Part shown: positions 34,690-46,008 of the stretch, piece by piece
Numbering within the stretch: position 1 is the first letter of the stretch
Layout: the number at the start of each line of letters is the position of its first letter
NCBI GenBank assembly: GCA_025266875.1
Contig: JALLLT010000019.1
Span: 682,001 to 746,000, forward strand
Direction of reading: 5' to 3'
Origin: Fennellomyces sp. T-0311
Taxonomy: Eukaryota; Mucoromycota; Mucoromycetes; Mucorales; Lichtheimiaceae
DNA length: 64,000 bases
The notes under the pieces: model-generated
Seen by the model: the letters and a program-made list of their open reading frames with translations, nothing else
What the model was told of the DNA's origin: nothing
Databases searched by the model: none
Translations under genes and position numbers: made by a program

Positions 34690-35260
34690 TTAGATGAAAA
34701 ATGGCCAAGTGACACAAAGATAGAGTGAATCTGGGGGGGGGACAAGGTGGATTCACTCTTCAGTCAGCTGATAAGGCAGAATTAGGCCAGAATTATGGAA
34801 CTTTTTTAGCACATGAGTGTGAATGCTCACTTCTTATAGGGTTTACTGTTTATGTTTTTGGATAGGAATCAAGTTTTCGGATTTAAACGTACAGTGGCCG
34901 CTTCATATAAGGATATTTTATATAACGATAATTCGATAGAACGAAACAATTTTCGATGCATGAAGACGGCACCCACTGCCAAATCCCATTTTATATAACG
35001 ATATTTTGACATAACGATAATATTTGGGCTGCATCATCGTATAGGTATATAAAGCGACTTGTGAACTTGATGCGAGTAGTAGGAGTTATAGAGGTTGCTT
35101 TCGTACTGATAAAAAGAGGACACAGGTGCTGTGAATTTCTGAATTCAACAATTTTGCTCAGATATAAGCATTGAATTCAAAGGTACACTGCTGTTTACTG
35201 CAAATATCGTTGCTGGTATTGACAATGGGGATACTGAAGCTCTCTTGAGACTTGGATGAT
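34690..35260. repeat. hairpin and pogo-like element end
   Basis: AGAGTGAATC (34722-34731) pairs with GATTCACTCT (34750-34759) across a G-rich loop. At 34890 a TA is followed by CAGTGGCCGC and then several copies of the word TATAACGATA between 34916 and 35012. TA-flanked CAGTG followed by ATATAACGA words is the look of Tc1/mariner pogo-group (Fot1-like) termini. I found no matching opposite terminus in the window. Confidence 0.35.
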
Positions 35261-36021
35261 CGATTATCCGTAAGAGAACCGGAAATGAATTCGTACTTTC
35301 TTATGATGCAGGATTGTCAAGAGCATTTTGATTTTGGTTTTTATCAGCACTCCATTCCATTCCGTTTGCGGTATGTCGATAACAGATATTTGAGAAAAAA
35401 AGCGGATGTATAAAATAACTATACACAGCGACATTAGACTTGCATTATAATACAAGGATGACCGATGTCTACACGCATACCACTATGCCTGCTACGAATC
35501 ATATAGATCTAACTTGTGTAAATTTGAACAGCTCCAATATAGCGAGCGATAAGAGAACGTAAGGCAACAATACGGCCTATTGTTATACATGATACAGAAT
35601 CAACGGATAGAAATATCCATGCTAATAAAGCAAACACAGGTAACGTCATTTGAGTGCATCTAGCAAGTGCCGATGCACGCAAGAGAACCTTGCTGATTCA
35701 GATGGGTACAATGGTTTTGGGTTCCAAGAACTCATATTAGCGGTTGGTATATCAATGTCTGCTTTATACGTCGTCAATATTTGTGGCTTAACTAATCCCC
35801 TCTGTTGTGGAACGTTACCCTTGGCGTTTTCAAGTTACGCGATGAAAACTTTCATTCTTCTTCATTCTCCTTCTTCGCAACCGTCACTCCACCTCCATTT
35901 TTCTGAACTAATTCCAGCACTATACCTTTTCTCGAGCATACCTTTTATAATAACCAAAATAACATCGGTTTAGCGTTACATTAAAAAATACTCTGATAAC
36001 AATTTGAATATTCCAGAAAAA

Positions 36022-37776
36022 ATGTATATCGAATACATAAGAAATCAATGGGAAGTACGAGATGCTTTTGGACTCGTGCGCAGTAACCCAGGGATTAACT
36101 GCCCACTCAAAGATACTATAGGTAATGAGCGAGACACCGGCACAAGTATAATGACATCTCATGAGTTTCGCATAGTATCGGATTTTAAGCCCACTTGGCT
36201 TGTTCGTGTGTCCGACATGCAGGCGGTACCAGGGTTATCTGTCAACGGACATTATTGGGCGCTTTCATACTCTTGGAACCAATCTGGAGAGCTGATCCAC
36301 AAGGGTGGCGAAAATTACGATCGAATAGACGAAGGCCGTCATCAAATCATTGAATACCCAGAAGACCAGGAGTACACTTTCCAAAAATTCGGTACTCGGA
36401 GCCTACGGCAATTTAACAACATTGACCCGAAGACGGCAAGCACTGTGTACGTCAAGTTTGAACGCTTGATCCAGCAGATATGCAAGGATTTCGACGTTGA
36501 ATACATTTGGTTCGATCAAATTTGCATCAATCAAGGCGACCACGACGCCAAAATGAAAGAGATCAAGCAGATGCATAACATTTACAAAAATGCACGTTGC
36601 ACAATTGCTCTTATCCCTGAGTTTCGGTGGATTAGAAGGCGCGGAACGATGGGCCCTGACCTCAAGGTTATCCCAACTAGTCAATGGTGCCAGCGTATTT
36701 GGACACTTGAAGAGGCATACGTCACCAAGAACATTGTCTTCCTCGGCAGCAACGTGCATCTTTGGGGAAATGTCAACCTTATATGGAGTTTAGGTGCAAG
36801 TGTGATCAAGACACCGAACGATGAACTCAAAAAATGGTGGGCGAGTACTGCGCTATGGTATGCAAGGAACCGAACCAGCAGCAAAGCACACGACCGAATA
36901 TTTGCGATGGCCAATATCTTTCCTGAAGTTATGGATGGAATCAGCTTCAACTACAAGCAGCCTTTGCTTGAATTGATGGTCCGATTCTACCGTGCTTTGG
37001 CGCAGAGAGATAAATCTATATTACTCTTTGGCGCCTTGGACGATTCTGATCCAAAAGACCAAATCGCGGCAGTTCGACGGAGAGAAGCAAGCTTATTGCC
37101 ATCATGGACTGGTGCAAGTGGCGCGCACATATCCCACTATGATCTCCGGACCTATTTTGAAATAATGACGCCTAGATACACGATCTCTGGTGACTCTATG
37201 CGGTTAACATCCAGTTTCGTTGTGGCGCGAATAGAGGATCCCAGTGCCGTAGAGAAGCCTGATGGGTTTGACGATCCCGAGCGTAATCGCCCGGTTAAAG
37301 CAACCATGGGAGCTGACGGCAAGATCATTATTCCAGAGATAAAGCGTTGCACGCTTACTGGGGACGGTTTACCGGGAACTGCATTTAAGTTTGAATCGGT
37401 AGTTCAGCTTTTAACTGGCGGATCATCCGAGCTGATATTCGTCACTGCAACAAGCGAATCCCAGGTCACGCTCGCAAAATCGAGACGCTTTGGCCTTAAA
37501 ATGACCCACATCTTGCCCTTGGCAGTGAAAGAAAACGTTCCTATCAACACTTTGACAAGGCCAGAATATTATGGTGGATTTTTATCGTTGACGGAAGAGT
37601 GCTCTGAATGCAGGATCCTTTTTGAGCCAAGCTTTGTAGGAGATTGGCAATATATCATATATCCAGTGGTCAAAAAGGACAAGGGCTGTTACAAATCGAT
37701 TGGCGTATGCGTCATCGATACACACCTTAGCTATGACTCGATAATTCAACGCAAGCAAATCTTCCACATTAAATAA
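36022..37776 (+). CDS. HET-domain (heterokaryon-incompatibility-like) protein
   Basis: Intronless 584-residue protein. The HET domain (roughly residues 75-235) is recognisable by ALSYSWNQ (80-87), YIWFDQICINQ (161-171), the MHNIYKNARCTIALIPEF helix-strand and WCQRIWTLEEA (222-232). In ascomycetes this domain triggers nonself-recognition cell death; in other fungi the role is unknown. The remaining 350 residues have no recognised partner domain (no NACHT, ankyrin or WD repeats) and contain MARFYRALAQ-like and EECSECRILFEPSF segments. ATG 36022 is preferred because the decayed copy at 39532 conserves CCAGAAAAATGTATAT at the same point; that CAG could also be a splice acceptor. It is one of three related copies in 5.3 kb. 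Confidence 0.8.
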   Translation: MYIEYIRNQWEVRDAFGLVRSNPGINCPLKDTIGNERDTGTSIMTSHEFRIVSDFKPTWLVRVSDMQAVPGLSVNGHYWALSYSWNQSGELIHKGGENYDRIDEGRHQIIEYPEDQEYTFQKFGTRSLRQFNNIDPKTASTVYVKFERLIQQICKDFDVEYIWFDQICINQGDHDAKMKEIKQMHNIYKNARCTIALIPEFRWIRRRGTMGPDLKVIPTSQWCQRIWTLEEAYVTKNIVFLGSNVHLWGNVNLIWSLGASVIKTPNDELKKWWASTALWYARNRTSSKAHDRIFAMANIFPEVMDGISFNYKQPLLELMVRFYRALAQRDKSILLFGALDDSDPKDQIAAVRRREASLLPSWTGASGAHISHYDLRTYFEIMTPRYTISGDSMRLTSSFVVARIEDPSAVEKPDGFDDPERNRPVKATMGADGKIIIPEIKRCTLTGDGLPGTAFKFESVVQLLTGGSSELIFVTATSESQVTLAKSRRFGLKMTHILPLAVKENVPINTLTRPEYYGGFLSLTEECSECRILFEPSFVGDWQYIIYPVVKKDKGCYKSIGVCVIDTHLSYDSIIQRKQIFHIK

Positions 37777-38950
37777 TAGATTATAAATTATGTTTCCACT
37801 CCCCCGGAGATGTAAACATAATAACAGTACCATCTACGTACACGCATATTAGGAACCTTGACATATATAAAGTATATGGTACTGTTCAATCACATTAATT
37901 CAAGATACGTTATTTGTAATAAGCTGAAGTTAATGCTTTGTTCATCATGAAGGGAAAAAACGGATAATTGTTTTATAGCGAGTTGAGGGTTCCCGAATTA
38001 TATATACGTGTCCCTGACAGTTCATCATACACAGATAAAAGCGTGGTCGTCAGGAGCTCAAACATATTCTGTTGGTCGGCTTACCAGCAGAAACACAATT
38101 AAAAATTGTATATAATAGATCAGTGAAACTGGATATAAATATACTAGTAGCAAATAACAAGGATATCATATCGTCCGCTGTCGACGAATCCGCCTTTATA
38201 ATGACGGTGAATGTTTACGCCATGCAAAGCACATGACGAGAATCACACTTGGCAAATTTTTACATAACAGCAGCAGGTTATATTTTTTCATACATGTCTA
38301 CTTTATTCTCCGGCGAACATACATTTCGGTTGTAGAATGAATTGTGCTTCACTCTCCTTTTTCTTACTATACGAATGAATAAAGTGCAGTACCTTAGGGA
38401 GAAGGGTCTTAATCTGGTACGACGAATGATGTGTGCACATAAATAGTAGTAACTCTCAAGCTATCGTGCAGCGTAGTGCAGCTGTAGTTCTTATAAGCAA
38501 GCTAATTAGCATCATAATATATCTCTAGCTCTAGCTCCTCATATCGCATTGCATCACATCCCGAATATAGTGCACCAAGTACCCTTACTTATTCTTATGC
38601 CAATAAGTCAATTCTCCTATTAAAGCAATCTGTTCCAGCCTTCTTGGCTCTCTGTCTGACTACCGTAACGCTCGGCGCTACTCTAGTTCTATTTACATAC
38701 AATGTTATCTTGGAGATTATCTACGTACGATAACTCCTTCTCTTGAAATACATACATACGCTTCACCGGGAACATACGTAGGCTTGGTGTTATGGCGGAT
38801 ATTGGAAGGCAGTGTCACTGAGTTTGAGATTAAATTCCCACCTATATGCATTTCTTCCAACTCTCAGTTCCACTTTCATGAATTTCTTCCTCACGTTCTA
38901 TTCATCCATCATGTAATTCTCCTCTATTCTTTTTTTTGCCGCTTAATGAT
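37777..38950. other. no gene seen
   Basis: AT-rich intergenic DNA between the intact HET gene and its fragment. I see no coding signal. Confidence 0.5.
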
Positions 38951-38969
38951 GGACTTTGTTTCACATGTA

Positions 38970-39300
38970 GCGGTGTGCTGGAGAAGCCCAGCGGATTTGG
39001 ATAGTCCTGAGCTTAATCGTCCATGTAAAGTAACCATGGGAGCTGATCGCCAGGTTATTATTCCTGGAACTGTATTTCTACCCGAATCAAAAGTTCTGCA
39101 TTTACACAATGAGTCAACAGATCGTCCATCCGCCACCACAACAAGCAAATTGCAACGCAAAATTTGAGTTGAAAGTAGCAAGCATTCTGCCCTTTGGTAG
39201 TTGTGATTCAGGTACGAAATATGAAGCGACGTTTGACTCACAAATGGGAACGGGGTTGTCATTTGTGACACTGCTTGTGCGACTAACTTTATTAAGCTTA
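38970..39300 (+). pseudogene. HET-gene C-terminal fragment
   Basis: The segment 38975-39090 parallels 37250-37370 of the intact HET gene. It reads EKPSGFG-like, then CCTGAGCTTAATCGTCC against CCCGAGCGTAATCGCCC and ACCATGGGAGCTGA in both. Downstream the frame is broken, but a FELKVASIL reading matches FKFESVVQLL weakly. No HET domain is attached. It is a solitary remnant of a third copy. Confidence 0.7.
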
Positions 39301-39531
39301 ACTGGCTGTGACACTTGAGCGGTGGCCTTGGTTTAAATATCAGTTACGCAAGGAGTAGTGCCATTGAGCGTTCCGTCCTCCCCTTTTGCATTTGGTATTT
39401 CTCGTGTACTATTTCTGCCACTTCCTGCTCCTTAAGCTCTATAGTTTTACTCTATGTAAGAAGTAGTACTCGGGCTTTTTTTAAAGGCATTCCGCTACCG
39501 GACGCGTAAGCGAATTGGATTTCCCAGAAAA

Positions 39532-41265
39532 ATGTATATTAAATACGCAAGAAATCAGTGGGAAACATGGCGTGGTCGTGTATATCTAAACAGGGGGCAC
39601 GGTTTCCATTCTCCACTACAGTACATCAAAGGTAGAAATGTACACAGTTAAAATGTAAAATAATATGCTGATACGGTTATACATAGTACCTCAGTTTAAA
39701 CCTACTTGGCTTGTCCGTGTCTCCGATATGCAGGTGGTACCAAGTCAACTGTGTCCGGGCACTATTGGGCCGTGTCGTACTCTTGGAACTAATCCGGAAA
39801 GCTAGTTCACATAGGTGGTGAGGATTACGACTTACTAGATGAAGGGCTACAACCAAATCAATGAATACGAAACCGTTTCCGGTTTCGTGGAGCCTGGACA
39901 AAAACTGCAAAGTACTCTATCCGTTACTTTTGAAGGCCTCATTCAACAAGTATGCAAAGACATTAGCATTGATTATATTTGGCTCGATCATATGTGTATC
40001 AGTCAAGGTGACCAGGACGCGAAAATGCGGGAGATAAAGCAGATGCACAAGATTTACAAAAATGCTCGTTGCACCGTGGCTCTCGTGCCTGAATTCTGGT
40101 GGAATTTTGAAAGCGGTACAACAGACGATGTAGATGTGAATTGTATGCCAAATAGCGAATGGGGTAAGCGTATGTGAACTCTCGAGGAAGCCTATTTTTC
40201 CAGAAGGATACTTTTCGTTGGCCGTAAGACGAATATTTGGGCAGATGCCAGAATTATATGGCAAGCAAATACCGACCGGTTTTCCATGGAGAAAAGCACC
40301 TGGATGCGCTGGATAGCGTGTACTGCATTATGGTATCCAAAGAAACGAACGAGCAGCAAGGCATACGACCAAATATTCGCGCTGACTAATATCTTCCCAG
40401 AGCTTATGGATAAGATAACCTTCAGCTATGATCAACCTTTACATGATTTAATGTTCAATTTCTACCGCGCCTTGGCTCAGAAGGATATATCCGTACTGCT
40501 GTTTGGCACGCCTGTCGATCCTGACGCGGGCGACCAAATTACGACGACTCGGCAAAGTAAATCAAGCTTATTGCCGTCGTGGACTGGCGCAAATGGCGTT
40601 CACGTACCCCAGTTTGCTCTTAAAGACGCATTGGCTATTACCGTCACACCTGATTACACAATTACTGGAGATTGTATGTGTATGAGATCCAATTTCATTA
40701 CAGCCCGCGTAGTCCTCGGATTATGCGGAGCAAACACACAAGGATTTTGACGATCCCGACGAATATAGTACCGAGTATATCAATGCCAAGCTGGATCTTC
40801 CACCAATCAAGTTATACGTATCCTATTACGGACATGATAAGTTTACAGACGGTGGTTCGCCTGCGTCCTACCTGCCGTCTACATATAAAAGTCGCTTTGC
40901 AGAAATGGAGCCACGGATCTGACGTTTGTTGACACGAGCAAATCGTATGACTGTTATTACACTTATCTCCTTTCACGCTACGGACTAAAACCGACGCACT
41001 TCTTGCCATTGCAATTAAAAGATGGAACGGCTGTCAACACATTATCAGAACCAACGCGCCTAGGAGGATTTTTATCATTGACCGAAGAATGTTCCAAATG
41101 CACTGTCCTTATTAAGCCAGTCTTTCGAGCATCAAGTGTGTGGTACTAGCCACAACATCTACCCGGTCATCAAAGAGGTCAAGGACTACCACCAACAGCA
41201 TACTTCGTGATAGCCTCATGCTGGGACATATGGCCCAACGGGAGCAAACCTTTCAGATTAAGTAA
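39532..41265 (+). pseudogene. decayed HET-domain paralogue
   Basis: Full-length relative of 36022-37776 that starts with the same CAGAAAAATGTATAT and reads YARNQWE. Recognisable pieces: GHYWAVSYSWN-like at about 39755-39795, YIWLDHMCISQGDQDAKMREIKQMHKIYKNARC (39975-40072), RALAQKDISVLLFG and LLPSWTGANG, then a C-terminal EECSKCTVLIKP. There are multiple frameshifts. The Trp codon of the W-T-L-E-E-A motif has become TGA at about 40177, and a segment near the N-terminus is missing. Confidence 0.85.
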
Positions 41266-41279
41266 TGGATAGTAGATCA

Positions 41280-43340
41280 TATCTAATGTATTCCGATATT
41301 AAACATATCAAAGGTGGTTCCATTTTACATTATTCATGTAGTGTTGTTTTTCAAAATGGTAACAGACGCCTTTCGTCATAAAAGCACTCATCGAACCCCC
41401 TTTTCAAAACGGAGTCTGGCTTTTTTCGCCTCGCATCCAGACTCCATTAATTAACGCCCGTACTTGACATTGTTGTGTAGTGATGGATTTTGAATTTTGC
41501 TTCACATGCACCAGCTTTTGATTGACTTTGTGATGGGCTGTAATCGGGAAATATTTTCCTTGATTAATGCCATGACATGCGGGGCGTCCCTGTGCATCAA
41601 AAGCGTGAGTGGGCTCAGGTAAATGGGTTATCACTGTCCGTTGTTGTGCTTCCTGCCACAGTTACTTCTGGCTTGTCACTCGGTGTTCCGCGCCGAAGCC
41701 GAGTACACAAGCGAGCATGATGTACAATTTCCTTATTCAGAATATTTCAGATTGATCTTGCTGGGTAGCATTTGCTGTTGGATATGGAAATAAATGTTAG
41801 GTTACAAAGCGTGGGTTTGCGCTGTGCAGTAGACATGGAGCCACACAAGCATTCCGAAGCCTCTTTGCTTTTTGAAAAGTGGCCTTACTTTTGGCCATGG
41901 CGTGTTGTCTGAGCGATGCTTGGGCAAACAGCCCATAGCAGCAGAAAGTCCATACGATGGTCGGTCGTTCCATCTTTTCGATACCGCGACCCCAGCAACA
42001 GCTTGCCATCCACGCCAGTGTGTGCCCTATCATATGCATTTCCATCTCGTACTTTAAAAAAAGTTACAGCGACACGCCAAGAATTATATAATTCTGTATC
42101 AGCAGACCGGCGAAGCGATTGGCTCCCCCATATATTGTATCTATGGTTGCCCATCTCAAAATGGAATACCGCCTTGCCAACGCACGCTCTATTATGATGC
42201 ATGGGTGCTAGCCTCCAATCTGAAACAAAGTCCATGCGTCATTTCGTGCTCCAGCATACGGTGTACAAACAGCTACGTATCTTGCGCGCCCGCGACATAT
42301 ACTCCCTGGATGACACATTGCGTGAGCCAATACACCCATGTGAGAAAAAAACTTGCACGTCCGTAGTTTGTTGATAACCGAGCTGGATCCTTTGCTCCTA
42401 GGGGATACGCAAGCCACAGACTCTGGCTGGCCGTAGTAATCTTTTTCCCTCCAACACCCCAAGGATAAAAAAATTCTAGGTGGGCGGACTGGGCAGATAG
42501 ACTGTTTTCTATCATGTTCAGTGATGGTCCGGTGATACAAATATAAATGGACTTTATGCAATCCAGCTGTGGTCATAATAGAGGCTAGTTTATTTTGTAA
42601 CCGGATTCCCGAGAAAAAGGACTTGCACGTGTGCTAGCCAAAATGCAGGTTGGACCCCGCAGGCGTTGGCAAGATCTCGACAACGATCTGAAACGGTGCA
42701 TGTTCCCAGGACAATATGGCTCATCGCCTGCGCACATGACACCTTCCTGGAGCGACGAAAATCCCTCGTTTAATTATCTCAAGCATGCCGGGATTAGCGG
42801 TTGCACAAAGTAAAAACAATAACACAGCAGTGCGGCTGGTGCAAATAAGCTACTGCGTCCGGGTCATAGGGGAGAGAAAGAGGGGGGGGGGGCAAAGGCG
42901 CCGGACCCAGGATTTCAGATTGTAGTGGGATCTCGGTAGCAAGTGCCGCGGGTGGGAAACAAAGAGGGCGGGCCATTGTGGTTTTCTACCTCTCTGCGGA
43001 GTTGGCCCAGGGCATTTGCGGGTGGACGACGACAGAGAGCGTCTTGCATAAAGGAAAGAGTAACACCTTGGATCTTGAAGCACCGTCCCGCACAGAGAGG
43101 AGGGCAATCGTGGACCTAAAGGCCTGGCTGTGTAATGTGTGTGCGACGGCCAAGACCTTGATTGTATCACAGACGTCATGATCCAGAGGGGTTTTGGCGA
43201 TTGGCCCAATTTCCCTCACAACTTGAAGGACAGAAAATGGTCCAAAAATGGAAGTAAAAAATTTGTTTTTGCTCTCTTATTCTCTTGTTTGTTGTGTGGA
43301 TATCATGCTTATCCGCCTGTAGCCCTTTTATTGCACTTCT
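41280..43340. other. no gene recognised; upstream region of the kinase
   Basis: Several short ORFs exist on both strands (for example 41404-41634 minus and 41885-42235 minus), but none has a known domain. Near 42882 there is a G10 tract. The last part ends in CTCTTCTCTTCTCTTCCAG just before the kinase ATG, which looks like a 3' splice site, so a 5'-UTR intron of the kinase may lie here. Confidence 0.4.
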
Positions 43341-43357
43341 CTTCTCTTCTCTTCCAG

Positions 43358-44538
43358 ATGCCTTCTTCTTTCTCCCTCGACATGGCTCCTGATCCGTTAA
43401 AACAGTACATGGTCGACTCGGCCTACAACAGCCCCAGCTCCACCATCGACAGCAGACGGCCATCCAGCGCATCTCGCAAATGCCTTGCCGAGGAGGCCAG
43501 GAGCGACTCGTCCGCCACGCGCCGTTGCCACACCGCCAGCCTGAAGGACTATGGCGAGTGCTACCGTCGCCTTGGTGAAGGCACCTCGGCTATTGTCATG
43601 GTATTCCGCAAACTTGACACATCCGGCAAAGGGACCAAGCTCTACGCCATCAAGCAGTTCCGAAAACGAACCAAGGCCGAGTCAGAAAAGGAGTACATGA
43701 AGAAGTTGACCAGCGAATTCTGCATCTCATCGACGTTCTCTCATCCCAATGTGGTTGAGACGATTGACCTTGTGATGAATGAGCAAAAGCGGTACTGCAC
43801 TGTTATGGAATACGTAAGTCTCTCTCTCTCTCTCTCTCGGCTTCCATCAGCCAACTGCCCAAAAAAAGATTTACCTAAAAAAATGCAACCGATCTACTTT
43901 TTTAGTGCCCTGGCGGTGATTTATTTTCGTGCATTATGGCCGAGCGGATGGCTGACCATGAAAAGCTGTGCTGTTTGAAGCAGTTGGTCCAGGGCCTTGC
44001 GTACTTGCACGGCATGGGCGTTGCGCATCGAGACATCAAGCCGGAGAATCTTTTGCTCACCATCGACGGCCAGATCAAGATCACCGACTTTGGAGTATCG
44101 GATGTGTTCCGTTTTGCATGGGAGAAGCAAGGCCACAAGAGTCGCGGCTTGGTTGGATCGGAGCCGTACATCGCGCCTGAGGCCTTTGAAAACAAGGAGT
44201 ACTGGGGATCCATCGCCGACGTGTGGTCCGCCGGCATCGTCTTTTACTGCTTGTGGACCACTGGCCTGATATGGCGTCGTGCCAAAAAGTCGGACAAGGC
44301 CTTTCTTATCTATACCCGCATGCATCCCACCCACACATTTGACCCTTTTGCCCAGTTCCCGCCGGAGCCGCGCAGGATACTGTACAAAATGCTCGATCCA
44401 AACCCCAACACGCGCGTGTCCACCGCCGACCTGCTGGAGGACCCCTACTTTCACTCCATCCCTGTATGTCATCACGGCGTCGACGACAGCGGTGTCCGCC
44501 ACAACCACGTCATCCGCAGCAAGATCGTTGCCAAGTAA
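43358..44538 (+). CDS. Hal4/Sat4-type Ser/Thr protein kinase
   Basis: Fungal kinase of the group that regulates potassium transport and ion homeostasis (yeast Hal4/Sat4, Hal5). Two exons, 43358-43813 and 43906-44538, give 362 residues. The N-terminal 60 residues are Ser-rich. The kinase domain runs from about 65 to 345: GEGTSAIVMVF (Gly loop), YAIKQF (VAIK Lys), the group-typical EYMKKLTSEFCISSTFSHPNVVETIDL, CPGGDLF across the splice, HRDIKPENLLL, DFGVSD, and GSEPYIAPEAF (APE). All catalytic residues are present. The intron begins GTAAGT and contains a (CT)n tract. The ATG follows a pyrimidine-rich CAG, suggesting an upstream leader intron. At 362 aa it is shorter than yeast Hal4 (about 600 aa), lacking the long N-terminal tail. 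Confidence 0.92.
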
Positions 44539-44870
44539 CCGGCGCTCCTATATACCCTCCCTTCTTCGTTCCTGTCTTTTGCTTCATGTTCTAACTTATT
44601 TCATCCGCACAAAACCTTGTATATAACGCCATTGTACCACTGCTCTCCAAAAGAATGTATATGCATCGTTCTCACCAACGTCATACCAAACACGTGCTAC
44701 TAAACCAACCAATTCCCATCACCTGTTCGCTTGCAATAAACTGAGGCCGTTAATCTGGCTAACCTCACTGACACCCACATGTTTTGTTGCTATGCCCCTG
44801 ATATAGCTGCGGGCATCAAACAGAGACGCTTTATATAGACAGTCGCCTCCGACAAAGCTTAATGTACATA

Positions 44871-45303
44871 CTATCTTGGCTGGCCCAACGTAGTTCCTGG
44901 TCCTGATGCAGCTGCTAATAAGACCTCCTCCGGGATATCCACCACTACTTTTTGTTTCTGAAAAGTCACCAGCGCAGCATCTGCATCAAACTGTTCAGCT
45001 TTCGCATGCCCGCATGAACCTTCGCTTTGCACGTACCTTCCATATGCTCTTCTGGTGCATCGAGGAAACCTTTCTGGTGTAATAATCGTTTTTCCTGCAA
45101 AAAGTGACTCAGCAGTGTTGATTATCGACTCGATCGCTTGTAATGGAAACACATACCAACTTTGCTGCTCTCTCGACTTGCTTTTGCTTTTTCTTGGATT
45201 GAACTCTGCCTTGGAACACTGCTTGCTTTCGTGGTTGGCTTTGTCGTCCAGATCTCGCTTTGAAAATGTAATTATCAATTGACTGTTCCTTCAATCCTTT
45301 CAT
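44871..45303 (-). CDS. small basic hypothetical protein (tentative)
   Basis: A possible three-exon gene convergent with the kinase. Exon 1 (ATG 45303 to a GTATGT after about 48 codons) is Lys/Gln/Arg-rich (KARSGRQSQPRKQAVFQ; KKKQKQVERAAKL). Exon 2 would read EKRLLHQKGFLDAPEEHMEG after TTTTTGCAG. The last exon after CTTTTCAG could read KVVVDIPEEVLLAAASGPG to a TAG at 44871, but the second donor is uncertain (a GTACGT and a GTTCAT give different frames). I do not recognise it. It could be a small nuclear or ribosome-associated protein. Confidence 0.4.
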
Positions 45304-45499
45304 TAGATGCGTTACTTTTCATTTTTATTTTTTATTAGATCTGAATGAAGATTGGAGTTTTTAGGCGGGCTGGACGGCATTTCACGGGCTGGGTGGCTTA
45401 CGCTGCTTTGGCAGCTGCCACTCAATGATCCTGCATGCTAACCCCGCGCACAGAAAAAGGCCCGGGTGACATATCTTCGGACAGAACAAATAGGGAAGG

Positions 45500-45820
45500 G
45501 TATTACTACGGACACACTACTCCCCCCACTACGGACACACAACTTTTTATTTTTGAAGTACACGGTTACACATGGCAGACAAATAAATCCCAAAAATAAG
45601 CACGTCGGTGTGTCCGTAAGCTAAATGAAAATATATGATAGTATCAAGTTGTGTGTCCCTAAGCGAGGAAAATGTATTGTAAAATAAATCTGTGTGTGAC
45701 CGTAGGCTAAGTGAAATACGTACTTACGTACAATATAAAAATGTGTGTCCCTAAGGGAAGAAAATTTTGTCAAGTTGTGTGTTCCTTAGCGAAAAAAAAA
45801 ACGGTGTGTTTGACTACATG
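45500..45820. repeat. array of TGTGTCCSTAAG-like words
   Basis: At least seven diverged copies of a word near TGTGTCC(C/G)TAAG occur in about 320 bp, each followed by an A-rich run: for example GTGTGTCCGTAAGC, GTGTGTCCCTAAGCG, GTGTGTCCCTAAGGG and GTGTGTTCCTTAGCG. Two inverted copies (ACTACGGACACAC) sit at the left edge (about 45507 and 45529). Clustered subterminal words in both orientations are typical of the transposase-binding ends of DNA transposons. Just downstream (45908-45980) a roughly 33-bp unit with GCGGTGGAC(a/g)TAAAAAAG repeats two to three times. Confidence 0.5.
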
Positions 45821-46008
45821 TTTATGTTTATTTTCTAAATAGCAGCGGAGCAAAACAAACTTACGGGCATATATAGGTTATAATGGCTAGGAAGGGAATA
45901 AGAAAGCGGTGGACGTAAAAAAGTATTGGACCTAGAAAAGAAGCGGTGGACATAAAAAAGGTTTGGGCATAGAAGTGGTTGAATATAAAGTCAATGGTCG
46001 TGATATAA

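Noticed and set aside
45500..45820. CRISPR-like array
   Set aside because: Repeats are degenerate, short, in both orientations and unevenly spaced, in a eukaryotic genome.
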